NCBI RefSeq assembly: GCF_039523075.1
Contig: NZ_BAAAEP010000005.1
Span: 1-64,000 of the forward strand
DNA: 64,000 nt
From: Caenispirillum bisanense
GTDB lineage: Bacteria > Pseudomonadota > Alphaproteobacteria > Rhodospirillales > Rhodospirillaceae
Direction of reading: 5' to 3'
Positions 17,227-25,851 of this stretch are shown in pieces. The translations under genes were made by a program, and so were the position numbers. Every line of letters starts with the position of its first letter. Within the stretch, counting starts at the first letter, position 1. The notes under the pieces are model-generated. The model saw only the letters and a list, made by a program, of their open reading frames with translations, made no database searches and had not been told where the DNA came from.

Positions 17227-17259
17227 CGGGGAAGGCGAGCAATAACAGCGCCTTCCCCG
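17227..17259 (+). terminator. Intrinsic-type terminator of cyd operon
   Basis: An 11-bp perfect stem CGGGGAAGGCG/CGCCTTCCCCG (17227-17237 and 17249-17259) encloses an 11-nt loop. CCCCGCTCTTCTTCTT follows, giving a weak pyrimidine tract. It starts 15 bp after the cydX stop. Confidence 0.75.
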
Positions 17260-17460
17260 CCCCGCTCTTCTTCTTGACGGGCCGCGACGACCTTAAAGAG
17301 AGGAGAAGACAAACCCCACCACCTGCAAGAGAAAGGTCAGAAAGAGGTAGCGCCTCGTTCAAGAATTTATCCGCACTTTATGCCGCGTTCCGCGATTTCA
17401 GGCGTTGGCTTGGGCAGAGGGTCGCCCTCGACCCGACACATAGACTGAAGGAGCAGACGA

Positions 17461-18537
17461 ATGCGCACGTTTCCGACGGCGGCCGCCGTGGTCGCGCTGC
17501 TGGTAGCCTCTCCGGCCCTGGCGCAGCAGAACCAGACCGCCCCCACCGCTCAGCCGCAGGCCCAGACCGAGGCGCCCGCCGCCGCCGGTCAGCAGCAGGC
17601 CCAGGGTCAGCTGAGCCAGCAGGATCGCCAGTTCGTCGAGCAGGCCGCCATCAGCGACATGCTGGAGAAGGAACTGGGCGAAAAGGCCCAGGACAAGGCC
17701 GAGAACGAACAGGTCAAGCAGTTCGGCGAGCGCATGGCGCAGGACCACGACCAGTCCTCCGAAAGCCTGAAGACCCTGCTTGAGCAGGCCAACGCCGACA
17801 TCGACCTGCCCGACGACCTGCCCGATGCCGAACAGCAGAAGGCCGACCGCCTGGACGACATGGACGGCCAGCAGTTCGACCAGGCCTACATGCAGATGAT
17901 GGTGGACGAGCACGAGCGGGCGCTCGAACTCTTCCGCCAGCAGGCGCAGCAGGGCGAGCACGAGCAGCTGAAGCAGTTCGCCGAAGCGCAGATCCCGACC
18001 CTGGAACAGCACCACCGCGAGGCGCAGGATCTCCTGCAGCAGGTGGGCGGCGCCCAGGCCCAGGCTGATGCCGGCGCGACCGGTGCCACCGGCGCGGCCG
18101 GCGGTGCGGCCGGCGGCACTGCCGCTACCACCACCGCCCAGCAGCAGGGCCAGGATGTCGGCCAGATGCAGGATACCCAGGCCGCTTCCGCCACCCCGAC
18201 CCGCCAGGATCTGATGGGCAAGTCGGTCTACGGCCAGAACGGCGACCAGATCGGCGAGGTCTCCGACGTGGTCATCAGCACCAGCGACGACAGCGTGGAG
18301 CGCATCGTCATCGACCGCGGCGGCTTCCTCGGCATCGGTCAGACCTCGGTGGCGCTCGACATCAACGACGTGCAGATCACCGCCGAAGGCATCCGCGTCA
18401 ACCTGACGGACGAGCAGGTGTCCGAGTTGCCGGAATGGGAAGGCACCGATGACGACGGCACGGTGAACCGTAACCAGACGCCGGCCGGCGATACCGCGCC
18501 GCCCGCCACCAACGCCCCGCCGGCGACCGCCAACTAA
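17461..18537 (+). CDS. Exported DUF4142 and PRC-barrel protein
   Basis: A 358-residue protein with signal peptide (about residues 1-22, ending PALAQQ), a glutamine-rich linker, a DUF4142 ferritin-like helical domain (about residues 53-195, LSQQDRQFVEQAAISDMLEK to EAQIPTLEQHHREAQDLL), a Gly/Ala/Gln-rich linker, and a PRC-barrel domain (about residues 250-325, LMGKSVYGQNGDQIGEVSDV). The C-terminal tail is disordered. Both domains are common in stress-related envelope proteins of alphaproteobacteria. It has its own 5' region (AGACTGAAGGAGCAGACGA before the ATG). No enzymatic role is known. Confidence 0.88.
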   Translation: MRTFPTAAAVVALLVASPALAQQNQTAPTAQPQAQTEAPAAAGQQQAQGQLSQQDRQFVEQAAISDMLEKELGEKAQDKAENEQVKQFGERMAQDHDQSSESLKTLLEQANADIDLPDDLPDAEQQKADRLDDMDGQQFDQAYMQMMVDEHERALELFRQQAQQGEHEQLKQFAEAQIPTLEQHHREAQDLLQQVGGAQAQADAGATGATGAAGGAAGGTAATTTAQQQGQDVGQMQDTQAASATPTRQDLMGKSVYGQNGDQIGEVSDVVISTSDDSVERIVIDRGGFLGIGQTSVALDINDVQITAEGIRVNLTDEQVSELPEWEGTDDDGTVNRNQTPAGDTAPPATNAPPATAN

Positions 18538-18916
18538 ATCGAGAGCCCGATCAAAGGCCTTCTCGTGCCGCGCCGCGCTTCAACAACTCCCTCAGGTGGG
18601 GGATTGGAGAAGTCGCGGCTGCGGTACGAGTAAGGGGAACATCTTCATGACTTACGTGAGCTTCGTCCGCAGTTCCCCGCATCGGGCCGCCCCGGCCGGG
18701 CGACACTGCTGGGCGAGAAGAACGCCGTTGAGCTCATGGCCGAGAAGAACAAAACCGGTGCCATCATCCCGGTCAACAGGAGCAACCAGCTCCTGAAATC
18801 GTCACCCGCTACGATAAAGAATCGCCAAACCCAGGAGCTGCCGGCCATTCCGCCGCAGCCCCTTGGTGTCTTTGTGCCTTGGTGGTGAAAACCCCATTGG
18901 TGGCGAAAAAGCCCCC
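18538..18916. other. Gene-poor 379-bp intergenic region with widespread ACCACCAAGG-type repeat
   Basis: No convincing gene is seen between the DUF4142 gene and the end of moaA. A short open stretch near 18700-18880 contains lysine-rich codons and lower GC than its neighbours. At 18861-18891 the sequence CCTTGGTGTCTTTGTGCCTTGGTGGTGAAAA (here split: CCTTGGTG, TCTTTGTG, CCTTGGTG, GTGAAAA) belongs to a well-known kind of recurrent intergenic sequence. On the other strand it reads TTCACCACCAAGGCACAAAG. Its origin and role are unknown to me. Confidence 0.5.
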
Positions 18917-19915
18917 TCACCCGCCCGTCGCGTTCATTCCCCGGGCCATGTCGGTCGGGGTGCCGGTGGGGGTGAAGTGGTGGCCGTCGGGTTTTATCGT
19001 GATGGCCGCCGCCACCGCCGCCCGTACCGCCTCCCCGCTCGGGTCGTCGCGCAGTAGGGCGCGCAAGGGCACGGCCCGTTCGTCGCCGAGGCAGGGGTAG
19101 AGGGTGCCGTCGGAAGTCACGCGGACCCGGTTGCAGCCGGCGCAGAAGCAGCTGGACGTCGCGGCGATGAAGCCGATGCGGCCGCCGGTCTCCACGCAGC
19201 GCCAGTAGCGCGACGGGCCGGCGGTGCGGAAGCCTTCGCGCACCAGCGTCCAGCGCCGGGACAGATCGGCCCGCACCTCGGCCAGGGGGCGGTGGTGGCG
19301 GGCGAAGTCGAAGGCCGCCGGACCCATGGGCATCACCTCGATGAAGGTGATGTCGTGGCCGCGGGCGCCGGCATGGCGCAGCAGGGCGTCCAGGTGCTCC
19401 GGCCCGTCGTTGACGCCCTTCTGCACCACGCAGTTGAGCTTCACCCGCAGGCCCGCCCGTGCCGCCGCGTCGATGCCGGCCTGCACGGCGGCGAGGCTGC
19501 CGCGGCGGGTGATGCGGGCGAACAGGTCCGGGTCCACGGTGTCCACCGACACGTTCACCCGCTCCACCCCCGCCGCCGCCAGGGCAGGCACGAAGGCCGC
19601 GAGGCGGCTGCCGTTGGTGGTCAGGGTCAGTTCGCGCAGGCGACCCTCGGCGCGGCGGCGGCCGAGGTGCTCCAGCAGCACCGGCAGCCCCTTGCGGGTG
19701 AGCGGCTCGCCGCCGGTCAGGCGCACCGTATCCACCCCCAGGTCGAGGAAGACGTCTACCAGCCGGCCCAGTTCCTCCAGCGACAGCACCTCGGCGCGGG
19801 GGGCGAACTGCTGGTCCTCGGCGATGCAGTAGGTGCAGCGGAAGTCGCAGCGCTCCGTCACCGACAGGCGCAGGTAGGTGATGCGGCGGCCAAGGATGTC
19901 GGTGAGCGGGGCCAT
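18917..19915 (-). CDS. moaA: GTP 3',8-cyclase MoaA
   Basis: A 332-residue radical-SAM enzyme catalysing the first step of molybdenum cofactor synthesis, from GTP to 3',8-cyclo-7,8-dihydro-GTP. The N-terminal radical-SAM cluster motif is CDFRCTYC (about residues 24-31). RLTGGEPLTRKG is the SAM-binding GGEP motif. The second, GTP-binding cluster is formed by CAGCNRVRVTSDGTLYPC. The protein ends in the required Gly-Gly. It follows the nap genes on the same strand after two hairpins, which fits supply of cofactor to NapA. Confidence 0.97.
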   Translation of the reverse strand: MAPLTDILGRRITYLRLSVTERCDFRCTYCIAEDQQFAPRAEVLSLEELGRLVDVFLDLGVDTVRLTGGEPLTRKGLPVLLEHLGRRRAEGRLRELTLTTNGSRLAAFVPALAAAGVERVNVSVDTVDPDLFARITRRGSLAAVQAGIDAAARAGLRVKLNCVVQKGVNDGPEHLDALLRHAGARGHDITFIEVMPMGPAAFDFARHHRPLAEVRADLSRRWTLVREGFRTAGPSRYWRCVETGGRIGFIAATSSCFCAGCNRVRVTSDGTLYPCLGDERAVPLRALLRDDPSGEAVRAAVAAAITIKPDGHHFTPTGTPTDMARGMNATGG

Positions 19916-19940
19916 GGGCCGATACTCCGGGAAAGGGACG

Positions 19941-20018
19941 GGCCGCCGGGTCCGAGGAGGGTCAGACCCGGCGGCCGCACGGCGCGACCGCTGGGGAGGA
20001 GACAGGGGAAGCGGTCGC
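19941..20018 (-). terminator. Two tandem hairpins between napC and moaA
   Basis: Two perfect inverted repeats lie in the 121 bp between the napC stop and the moaA start. The first, GGCCGCCGGGTC/GACCCGGCGGCC (19941-19952 and 19965-19976), has a 12-bp stem. The second, GCGACCGCT/AGCGGTCGC (19984-19992 and 20010-20018), has a 9-bp stem. Neither is followed by a U-run in the direction of transcription. They may terminate or attenuate the nap transcript, or protect its 3' end. Confidence 0.55.
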
Positions 20019-20036
20019 CGCCGGTGGGGAGGCGGA

Positions 20037-20699
20037 TCAGCCCTTGGGGTCGGCCGCCGGCACGGGCAGCGGCGCCGGGTGGGCCTTCACCATTTCAGGG
20101 TCGATGCCATAGGCGCCCTTGGGCAGTTCGTGGGCGATGCCCTTGTGGCAGTCGATGCAGGTCAGGCCGTCGTCCTGAGCCCGCAGGTGGTTCTCACGCG
20201 CCCGCTTGTTCTGCAGGGTGACGTCCATGGCATTGAAGTTGTGGCAGTTGCGGCACTCGCGGCTGTCCGTCTCCTTCATGGACCGCCACACGTTCTGGGC
20301 CAGCTGCAGGCGCTTGCCCTCGAACTTCTCGCGCGTGTCGATAGTGCCGAGCACCTTGTGCAGCACCTCGTTGGAGGCCTGGATCTTGCGCACGATCTTG
20401 TGGTTCCAGTCCTTCGGCACGTGGCAGTCGGGGCAAGTGGCGCGCACGCCCGAGGCATTGGTGTCGTGCACCGAGCCGGCGTATTCGGCATAGACGTTCT
20501 TTTCCATCTCATGGCACGAGATGCAGAAGGTTTCGGTGTTGGTCATCTCCATGGCGGTGTTGAAGCCGCCCCAGAAGACGACGCCGGCGATGAAGCCGCC
20601 GATCAGCAGCACCCCCAGCGACAGCGCGCCGGCCGGGCCCCAGAACCAGCGCCACAGGCGCTTGATGACGTTCGGCCGCTTTTCCTGCTCGGTGGACAT
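20037..20699 (-). CDS. napC: NapC/NirT-type tetraheme quinol dehydrogenase
   Basis: A 220-residue membrane-anchored c-type cytochrome that passes electrons from quinol to NapAB. A cytoplasmic basic stretch is followed by one transmembrane helix (about residues 22-45, LSLGVLLIGGFIAGVVFWGG). Four heme motifs follow in the periplasm: CISCH, CPDCH, CRNCH and CIDCH. Further histidines and a methionine (the SCHEME motif) can act as distal ligands. Length is typical. It is the last nap gene. Confidence 0.97.
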   Translation of the reverse strand: MSTEQEKRPNVIKRLWRWFWGPAGALSLGVLLIGGFIAGVVFWGGFNTAMEMTNTETFCISCHEMEKNVYAEYAGSVHDTNASGVRATCPDCHVPKDWNHKIVRKIQASNEVLHKVLGTIDTREKFEGKRLQLAQNVWRSMKETDSRECRNCHNFNAMDVTLQNKRARENHLRAQDDGLTCIDCHKGIAHELPKGAYGIDPEMVKAHPAPLPVPAADPKG

Positions 20700-20731
20700 G
20701 GCGGGTCCCTCCTCAATACGGGGAGCTGGCC

Positions 20732-21172
20732 TCAGCGGGCCGGCTCGAAGGTGTTGTTGACCAGCTCGGGCGCGTCCATCTGCGGCACATGGCACTGGGT
20801 GCAGAACCAGCGGGTGCGGGCGACGTTGTCGAGGCGGTTGCCGGCGCGGTCCACGTAATGGGTCTCCGACACCTTCGGCGCGCCGAATTCGGTGTTGAAG
20901 GGCCAGTCGTGGCAGCTCAGGCACTGGTTGGTCTTCAGGTCGACTTCATACTTGTCGATGCGGTGCGGGATCAGCGGCGGCTGCTGCCGATAGGCGCGGC
21001 CGAAGGCCTTGCCCTCGGTGACGCCGTAGAGTTCCGGCTTGGCATCCAGCTCGTCGATCTCGACGGTCCCGCGCAGCGACACGACATCGGCGGCGACGGC
21101 GGCCGGAACGGCGGCAATGGCGGCCGCCAGGGCGAAGCACGCCGCGGCGATGGCCTTGGTGATGGTGCGCAT
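20732..21172 (-). CDS. napB: Periplasmic nitrate reductase diheme subunit NapB
   Basis: A 146-residue periplasmic diheme cytochrome c, electron donor to NapA. The signal peptide is about residues 1-27 (MRTITKAIAAACFALAAAIA, then VPAAVAADVV). Two heme motifs are CLSCH (about residue 84) and CTQCH (about residue 125), with PPLIPHRIDKYEV upstream supplying a conserved histidine. It lies 1 bp after napH and 32 bp before napC. Confidence 0.96.
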   Translation of the reverse strand: MRTITKAIAAACFALAAAIAAVPAAVAADVVSLRGTVEIDELDAKPELYGVTEGKAFGRAYRQQPPLIPHRIDKYEVDLKTNQCLSCHDWPFNTEFGAPKVSETHYVDRAGNRLDNVARTRWFCTQCHVPQMDAPELVNNTFEPAR

Positions 21173-21173
21173 C

Positions 21174-22124
21174 TCAGACACTCCCCTGTGAAGCGTGGGC
21201 GGACGGCTCGGGCGCAGCGGCAGGGGCGGCGGCCGTCGAGCGGTCGAAGCGATGGGTGAAGGCGAAGACATGGCGGTGGCAGACGTCGATGCAGCGGCCG
21301 CAGTTGGTGCATTCGCCGTCGGTGATGACAGGCGTGTCGGTCGCGCCGCCCTTCAGCGCCGGGGTCAGCACCTGCGGCTCCGGGCAGACGTGGTAGCAGG
21401 CCAGGCACTGGTCGCAGGCGGCGCGGTTGCGGGCCGAAACGCGGGTCAGGCTGAGGCGCCCGATCAGGCCGTAGGCGGCGCCCATGGGGCACAGGTGGCC
21501 GCACCAGCCGCGGTTGGCGACGAAGATGTCGAACAGCACGATGCCGAGCACCAGCGTCCACGCCAGCGAGCCGGCGAAGACGATGCCGAACACCAGCTCG
21601 CGGTGCAGCAGGGTGACCGGGTTCACCGCCTCCCAGGCGATGACGCCGGTGACGGCGGAAACCGCCACCGCCGCCGCCAGCACCCACCAGCGGGCGTTGC
21701 GGCTGATCGCCACCCCGCCCTTGAGGCCGAGGCGGATGCGGGCGCGGTGGGCGGCATCGGTCAGCACGTTGACCGGGCACACCCAGGAACAGAAGGCACG
21801 GCCGCCGACCAGGGCGTAGAGCGCCACCAGCAGGGCGGCGCCGATCCAGGCGGTGGCGGCAAGGCCGTGGCCGGTGGCCAGGGACTGCACGAACACCAGC
21901 GGATCGGTGAAGGGCACGACGCCGAACAGGCTGCTCGACGCCAGCGTCCCCTTCATCACCCACACCCCGACCAGCGGGCCGGAGAGGAACAGGCCGAGGG
22001 CGGCAAGCTGGCTCAGGCGCCGCAGGATCAGCCACTTGTGGGCCGCCAGCCGCCCCTTGGCGGCGACGGCGAGCACGGCCGGGGCATCCTTGCCGACGAC
22101 GGTGCGGATGGGCTGCGCGGTCAT
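21174..22124 (-). CDS. napH: Quinol dehydrogenase ferredoxin subunit NapH
   Basis: A 316-residue inner-membrane iron-sulfur protein with four to five transmembrane helices. Two membrane-edge cysteine motifs, FCSWVCPVN and GWCGHLCPMGA, are followed by two ferredoxin-type [4Fe-4S] motifs in the cytoplasmic tail: CDQCLACYHVCPEP and CTNCGRCIDVC. With NapG it moves electrons from quinol, notably menaquinol, into the Nap pathway. Its start overlaps the napG stop (ATGA). The C-terminus is alanine-rich. Confidence 0.95.
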   Translation of the reverse strand: MTAQPIRTVVGKDAPAVLAVAAKGRLAAHKWLILRRLSQLAALGLFLSGPLVGVWVMKGTLASSSLFGVVPFTDPLVFVQSLATGHGLAATAWIGAALLVALYALVGGRAFCSWVCPVNVLTDAAHRARIRLGLKGGVAISRNARWWVLAAAVAVSAVTGVIAWEAVNPVTLLHRELVFGIVFAGSLAWTLVLGIVLFDIFVANRGWCGHLCPMGAAYGLIGRLSLTRVSARNRAACDQCLACYHVCPEPQVLTPALKGGATDTPVITDGECTNCGRCIDVCHRHVFAFTHRFDRSTAAAPAAAPEPSAHASQGSV

Positions 22125-22933
22125 GGCTTGAACCCTTTCAGACCGCCGTCTTCCGTCGGCAGGACGGTGACCGGGTCATAGCCGCGGTCCGGCAGGTCGA
22201 TGGTGTCCTGGATCAGCGCCTCGCCCTGCCGGCGCTTTTCCTCCCAGCCGAGGCGGTAGTGGTCAGCCGAGCTGGCGCGCGCCTGGGCGGTGGGGAAGAC
22301 CTTGATGGCGGCCTCGTCGGGCAGCACGCAGGCCTGTTCGCACTTGCCGCAGCCGGTGCAGACGGCGGGATCGACCACCGGCTCGAACACCGCGTGCTTG
22401 CCGGTGCGGGTGTTGGGGCGCATCTCCAGCCGGATCGCCTGGTCGATGAGCGGACAGACGCGGTAGCAGACGTCGCAGCGCAGGCCGAGCAGGTTGAGGC
22501 AGGTGTCGCGGCCGATCAGCACCGCCGTGCCCATGCGGGCGTCGTCGATGTCGGTCAGCGCCGGGTCGAGGGCCCCGGTCGGGCAGGCCTTCACGCAGGG
22601 GATGTCGTCGCACATCTCGCACGGCACCGCGCGGGCGTTGAAGTAGGGGGTGCCGACCGGCGCCGGACCACCGAGGCCCGACAGCACCAGCGTGTCGTAA
22701 GGGCAATCCCGCACGCACAGCCCGCAGCGCACGCAGGCGGAGAGGAAATCCTCCTCCGGCAGGGCGCCGGGCGGACGCAGGGCGGTGGCCGCGACGGCGC
22801 CCTTCTGCGCCCCCGCCACCGCCGCCAGGCCGAGCGCCATGACACAGGCCGCGCCACACGCCCTGGCGGCGCCGGTGAGCATGTCGCGCCGGCTTGGTCC
22901 CTGCTTGCCTGTCTTGCTGACGTCGGATGTCAT
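22121..22933 (-). CDS. napG: Ferredoxin-type protein NapG
   Basis: A 270-residue protein with a twin-arginine signal (PSRRDMLTGAARA) followed by a hydrophobic segment, so it is likely exported folded. Four [4Fe-4S] motifs can be seen: CVRCGLCVRDCPY, CEMCDDIPCVKACPTG, CDVCYRVCPL and CTGCGKCEQACVLP. It works with NapH as a quinol-oxidising module. It is separated from napA by 77 bp. Confidence 0.95.
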   Translation of the reverse strand: MTSDVSKTGKQGPSRRDMLTGAARACGAACVMALGLAAVAGAQKGAVAATALRPPGALPEEDFLSACVRCGLCVRDCPYDTLVLSGLGGPAPVGTPYFNARAVPCEMCDDIPCVKACPTGALDPALTDIDDARMGTAVLIGRDTCLNLLGLRCDVCYRVCPLIDQAIRLEMRPNTRTGKHAVFEPVVDPAVCTGCGKCEQACVLPDEAAIKVFPTAQARASSADHYRLGWEEKRRQGEALIQDTIDLPDRGYDPVTVLPTEDGGLKGFKP

Positions 22934-23010
22934 CGTCCCAAACCCCTCAGCGGAGGGGGCGGACGGCGGCCGGTTTCCGGGGCGCGCCGTCCGTCACCTA
23001 GTGATGGCCG

Positions 23011-25503
23011 TCAGGCCTTGACCACGCGGCACGCCGCCTTCTTGTAGTCGGTCTCTTTCGAGATCGGGCAGGTGGCGTCCAGGGTCAGCTTGTTCACCAG
23101 CTGGCTTTCGTCGAACCAGGGGATGAACACCACGCCCTGCGGCGGCTTGTTCCGGCCACGGGTTTCGACGGTGGTCAGCACCTCGCCGCGGCGGGTTTCC
23201 AGCTTCACCGTCTGGCCGCGCCGCAGGCCGCGGTCGCGGGCGTCGACGGGGTGCATGAACACCACGGCGTTGGGGAACGACTTGTGCAGTTCCGGCACCC
23301 GGCGGGTCATGGAGCCGGAATGCCAGTGTTCCAGCACGCGGCCGGTGACCAGCCACAGGTCATAGTCCTTGTCCGGGCTTTCCGCCGGCGGCTCGTAGGG
23401 CAGCGCCCAGATCACCGCGCGGCCGTCCTTCTGGCCGTAGAAGTTCACGCCCTCGCCGGCCTTGACGTAGGAGTCATAGCCTTCGCGGAAGCGCCACAGG
23501 GTTTCCTGGTTGTCCACCACCGGCCAGCGCAGGCCGCGCGACTTGTGGTACAGCTCGAAGTCCGCCAGGTCGTGGGCCTTGCCGCGGCCGAAGGCGGCGT
23601 ATTCCTCGAACAGGCCCTTCTGCACGTAGAACCCGAAGGCGCGGCTTTCGTCGTTCAGCTGGCCCTCCGGCAGGTCGGACAGCGGGTAGGCGTTGACCTT
23701 GCCGTTGCCGTAGAGCACGTCGAACATGGTCTTGCCGCGGTACTGCGGCGCCTTGGCCAGCAGCTCTTCCGGCCACACTTCTTCGATGGTGAAGCGCTTG
23801 GCGAATTCCATCAGCTGCCACAGGTCCGACCGCGCCTGGCCGGGCGCCTGCACTTGCTGGCGCCAGAACTGGGTGCGGCGTTCGGCGTTGCCGTAGGCGC
23901 CTTCCTTCTCCGCCCACATGGCAGTCGGCAGGATGAGGTCGGCGGCCAGCGCCGTCACCGTCGGGTAGGGGTCCGACACGACGATGAAGTTGGCCGGGTT
24001 GCGGTAGCCGGGATAGCTTTCCTCGTTGAGGTTCGGCGCCGCCTGCATGTTGTTGGTGCACTGCACCCAGTAGCAGTTCAGCTTGCCGTCCTTCAGCATG
24101 CGGTGCTGCAGCACGGCGTGGTAGCCGGGCTTGTCGGGGATGGTCCCTTCCGGCACCTGCCACAGCTTTTCGGTCTTGGCGCGGTGGTCGGGGTTCATGA
24201 CCACCATGTCGGCCGGCAGGCGATGGGCGAAGGTGCCCACCTCGCGCGCCGTGCCGCAGGCCGAGGGCTGGCCGGTCAGCGAGAACGGGCCGTTGCCGGG
24301 CTCGGAGATCTTCCCGGTCAGCAGGTGGATGTTGTAGACGAGGTTGTTGGCCCAGGTGCCGCGGGTGTGCTGGTTGAAGCCCATGGTCCAGTAGGACACG
24401 ACCTTCACCTTGGGGTCGGCATAAAGCTCCGCCAGTTCGATCAGCTGCGCCTTGGGCACGCCGGAAATCTGGCTCGCCTTTTCCACCGTGTATTCGGCGA
24501 CCATCGCCTTGTAGGCCTCGAAGTCGCAGTCTTCGGCGGCGTCGGGCGTCTTGGCGTTGGCGGCCTTCTGCTCCAGCGGGTGTTCCGGGCGCAGGCCGTA
24601 GCCGATGTCCGTCGCGCCCTTCTTGAACTTGGTGTGGGCGCTGACGAAGGCCTCGTTCACCCGGCCGCTCTGGATGATGTGGTTGGCGATGAAGTTGAGG
24701 ATCGCCAGGTCCGACTGCGGCGTGAACAGGATGCCGAGGTCGGCCAGTTCATAGCAGCGGTGCTCGAAGGTCGACAGCACGGCGACCTTGCAGCCTTCGT
24801 GGGTCAGGCGGCGGTCGGTCAGGCGCGACCACAGGATGGGGTGCATCTCCGCCATGTTGGAGCCCCACAGCACGAAGGCGTCGGCGTGCTCCAGGTCGTC
24901 GTAGCAGCCCATCGGCTCGTCGATGCCGAAGGTGCGCATGAAGCCGGCGACGGCCGAGGCCATGCAGTGGCGGGCGTTGGGGTCCAGGTTATTGGAGCGG
25001 AAGCCGGCCTTCATCAGCTTGGAGGCGGCATAGCCCTCCCAGATGGTCCACTGGCCGGAGCCGAACATGCCGATGGCGGTCGGGCCCTTTTCCTTCAGGG
25101 TGGCCTTCCACTTCTCGGCCATGATGTCGAAGGCCTGGTCCCAGGTGATGGGGGCGAAATCGCCTTCCTTGTCGAAGCGGCCGTTCTTCATGCGCAGCAT
25201 GGGCGTCGTCAGACGGTCCTTGCCGTACATGATCTTGGACAGGAAGTAGCCCTTGATGCAGTTGAGGCCGCGGTTGACCGGCGCATCGGGGTCGCCCTGG
25301 GTGGCGACGACGCGGCCTTCCTTGGTGCCGATCAGCACGCCGCAGCCGGTGCCGCAGAAGCGGCAGACGCCCTTGTCCCAGGCAATGCCGTCGGCGCCGG
25401 GAGCGGCGGCGGCGGCGGTCATGGCGGGCAGCGAGATGCCGGCGGCCGCGGCCGTGGCGGCGGCGGCGTTGGCCTTGACGAACGTGCGACGGGTGATGCT
25501 CAT
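23011..25503 (-). CDS. napA: Periplasmic nitrate reductase catalytic subunit NapA
   Basis: An 830-residue molybdenum bis-MGD enzyme reducing nitrate to nitrite in the periplasm. The Tat signal is MSITRRTFVKANAAAA. The [4Fe-4S] cysteines are in CRFCGTGCGV and, later, GLNCIKGYF. The molybdenum-ligating cysteine is expected in DEPMGCYDDLEHAD (about residue 190). C-terminal molybdopterin-dinucleotide motifs include SGSMTRRVPEL and VFMHPVDARDRGLRRGQ. The start at 25503 overlaps napD by ATGA and gives the Tat motif at the N-terminus; a longer frame to 25581 runs inside napD. Confidence 0.98.
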   Translation of the reverse strand: MSITRRTFVKANAAAATAAAAGISLPAMTAAAAAPGADGIAWDKGVCRFCGTGCGVLIGTKEGRVVATQGDPDAPVNRGLNCIKGYFLSKIMYGKDRLTTPMLRMKNGRFDKEGDFAPITWDQAFDIMAEKWKATLKEKGPTAIGMFGSGQWTIWEGYAASKLMKAGFRSNNLDPNARHCMASAVAGFMRTFGIDEPMGCYDDLEHADAFVLWGSNMAEMHPILWSRLTDRRLTHEGCKVAVLSTFEHRCYELADLGILFTPQSDLAILNFIANHIIQSGRVNEAFVSAHTKFKKGATDIGYGLRPEHPLEQKAANAKTPDAAEDCDFEAYKAMVAEYTVEKASQISGVPKAQLIELAELYADPKVKVVSYWTMGFNQHTRGTWANNLVYNIHLLTGKISEPGNGPFSLTGQPSACGTAREVGTFAHRLPADMVVMNPDHRAKTEKLWQVPEGTIPDKPGYHAVLQHRMLKDGKLNCYWVQCTNNMQAAPNLNEESYPGYRNPANFIVVSDPYPTVTALAADLILPTAMWAEKEGAYGNAERRTQFWRQQVQAPGQARSDLWQLMEFAKRFTIEEVWPEELLAKAPQYRGKTMFDVLYGNGKVNAYPLSDLPEGQLNDESRAFGFYVQKGLFEEYAAFGRGKAHDLADFELYHKSRGLRWPVVDNQETLWRFREGYDSYVKAGEGVNFYGQKDGRAVIWALPYEPPAESPDKDYDLWLVTGRVLEHWHSGSMTRRVPELHKSFPNAVVFMHPVDARDRGLRRGQTVKLETRRGEVLTTVETRGRNKPPQGVVFIPWFDESQLVNKLTLDATCPISKETDYKKAACRVVKA

Positions 25504-25826
25504 GCCTCGATCTCCCCTTCCAGGGCTTCCGCGTCCTCGAACTGGTGGAAGACGAGGGAGGACGCCGCCACCCCGTCCCATTGCGTGAAGTCGCGCATGC
25601 GGTCGAGGGCCGATGCCTCGGCAGTATCCTCGATCACCACGACGATGCGGCCGTCGGCGGTGCGGGCGTGGACCTCGCAGCCGACGGTGTGGTCCAGCCG
25701 TGCCGCCACCGCATCGGCGGCCTGCGGCAGGGCGTGCAGCAGCACGCCGCAGATGTTGACCAGGGCCGGGTCGGCGGGCGCCGGCGCGGCGGTGTGGTCG
25801 ATGCGTTCAAAGCGTCCCGTCCGCAT
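25500..25826 (-). CDS. napD: NapA signal-peptide chaperone NapD
   Basis: A 108-residue ferredoxin-like-fold protein that binds the NapA Tat signal and delays export until cofactor insertion. The family pattern is visible: VNICGVLLHALPQAADAVAA, then GCEVHARTADGRIVVVIED, then VAASSLVFHQFED. The usual start of NapD is near the conserved ICGVLL strand; ATG 25826 gives a 23-residue N-terminal extension, which may mean the true start is further in. It overlaps napA by four bases. Confidence 0.9.
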   Translation of the reverse strand: MRTGRFERIDHTAAPAPADPALVNICGVLLHALPQAADAVAARLDHTVGCEVHARTADGRIVVVIEDTAEASALDRMRDFTQWDGVAASSLVFHQFEDAEALEGEIEA

Positions 25827-25851
25827 GATCGCGAACCCCTCCAAAGGCCAG

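Noticed and set aside
18645..18920. A 91-codon minus-strand open frame next to moaA
   Set aside because: It spans the widespread HHQGTKTPRG-type intergenic sequence, lacks a ribosome-binding site and has no plausible protein features.
19916..20036. Molybdenum cofactor riboswitch upstream of moaA
   Set aside because: The region has two simple inverted repeats but none of the conserved multi-stem arrangement I know for the Moco element, which is mainly described in gammaproteobacteria.
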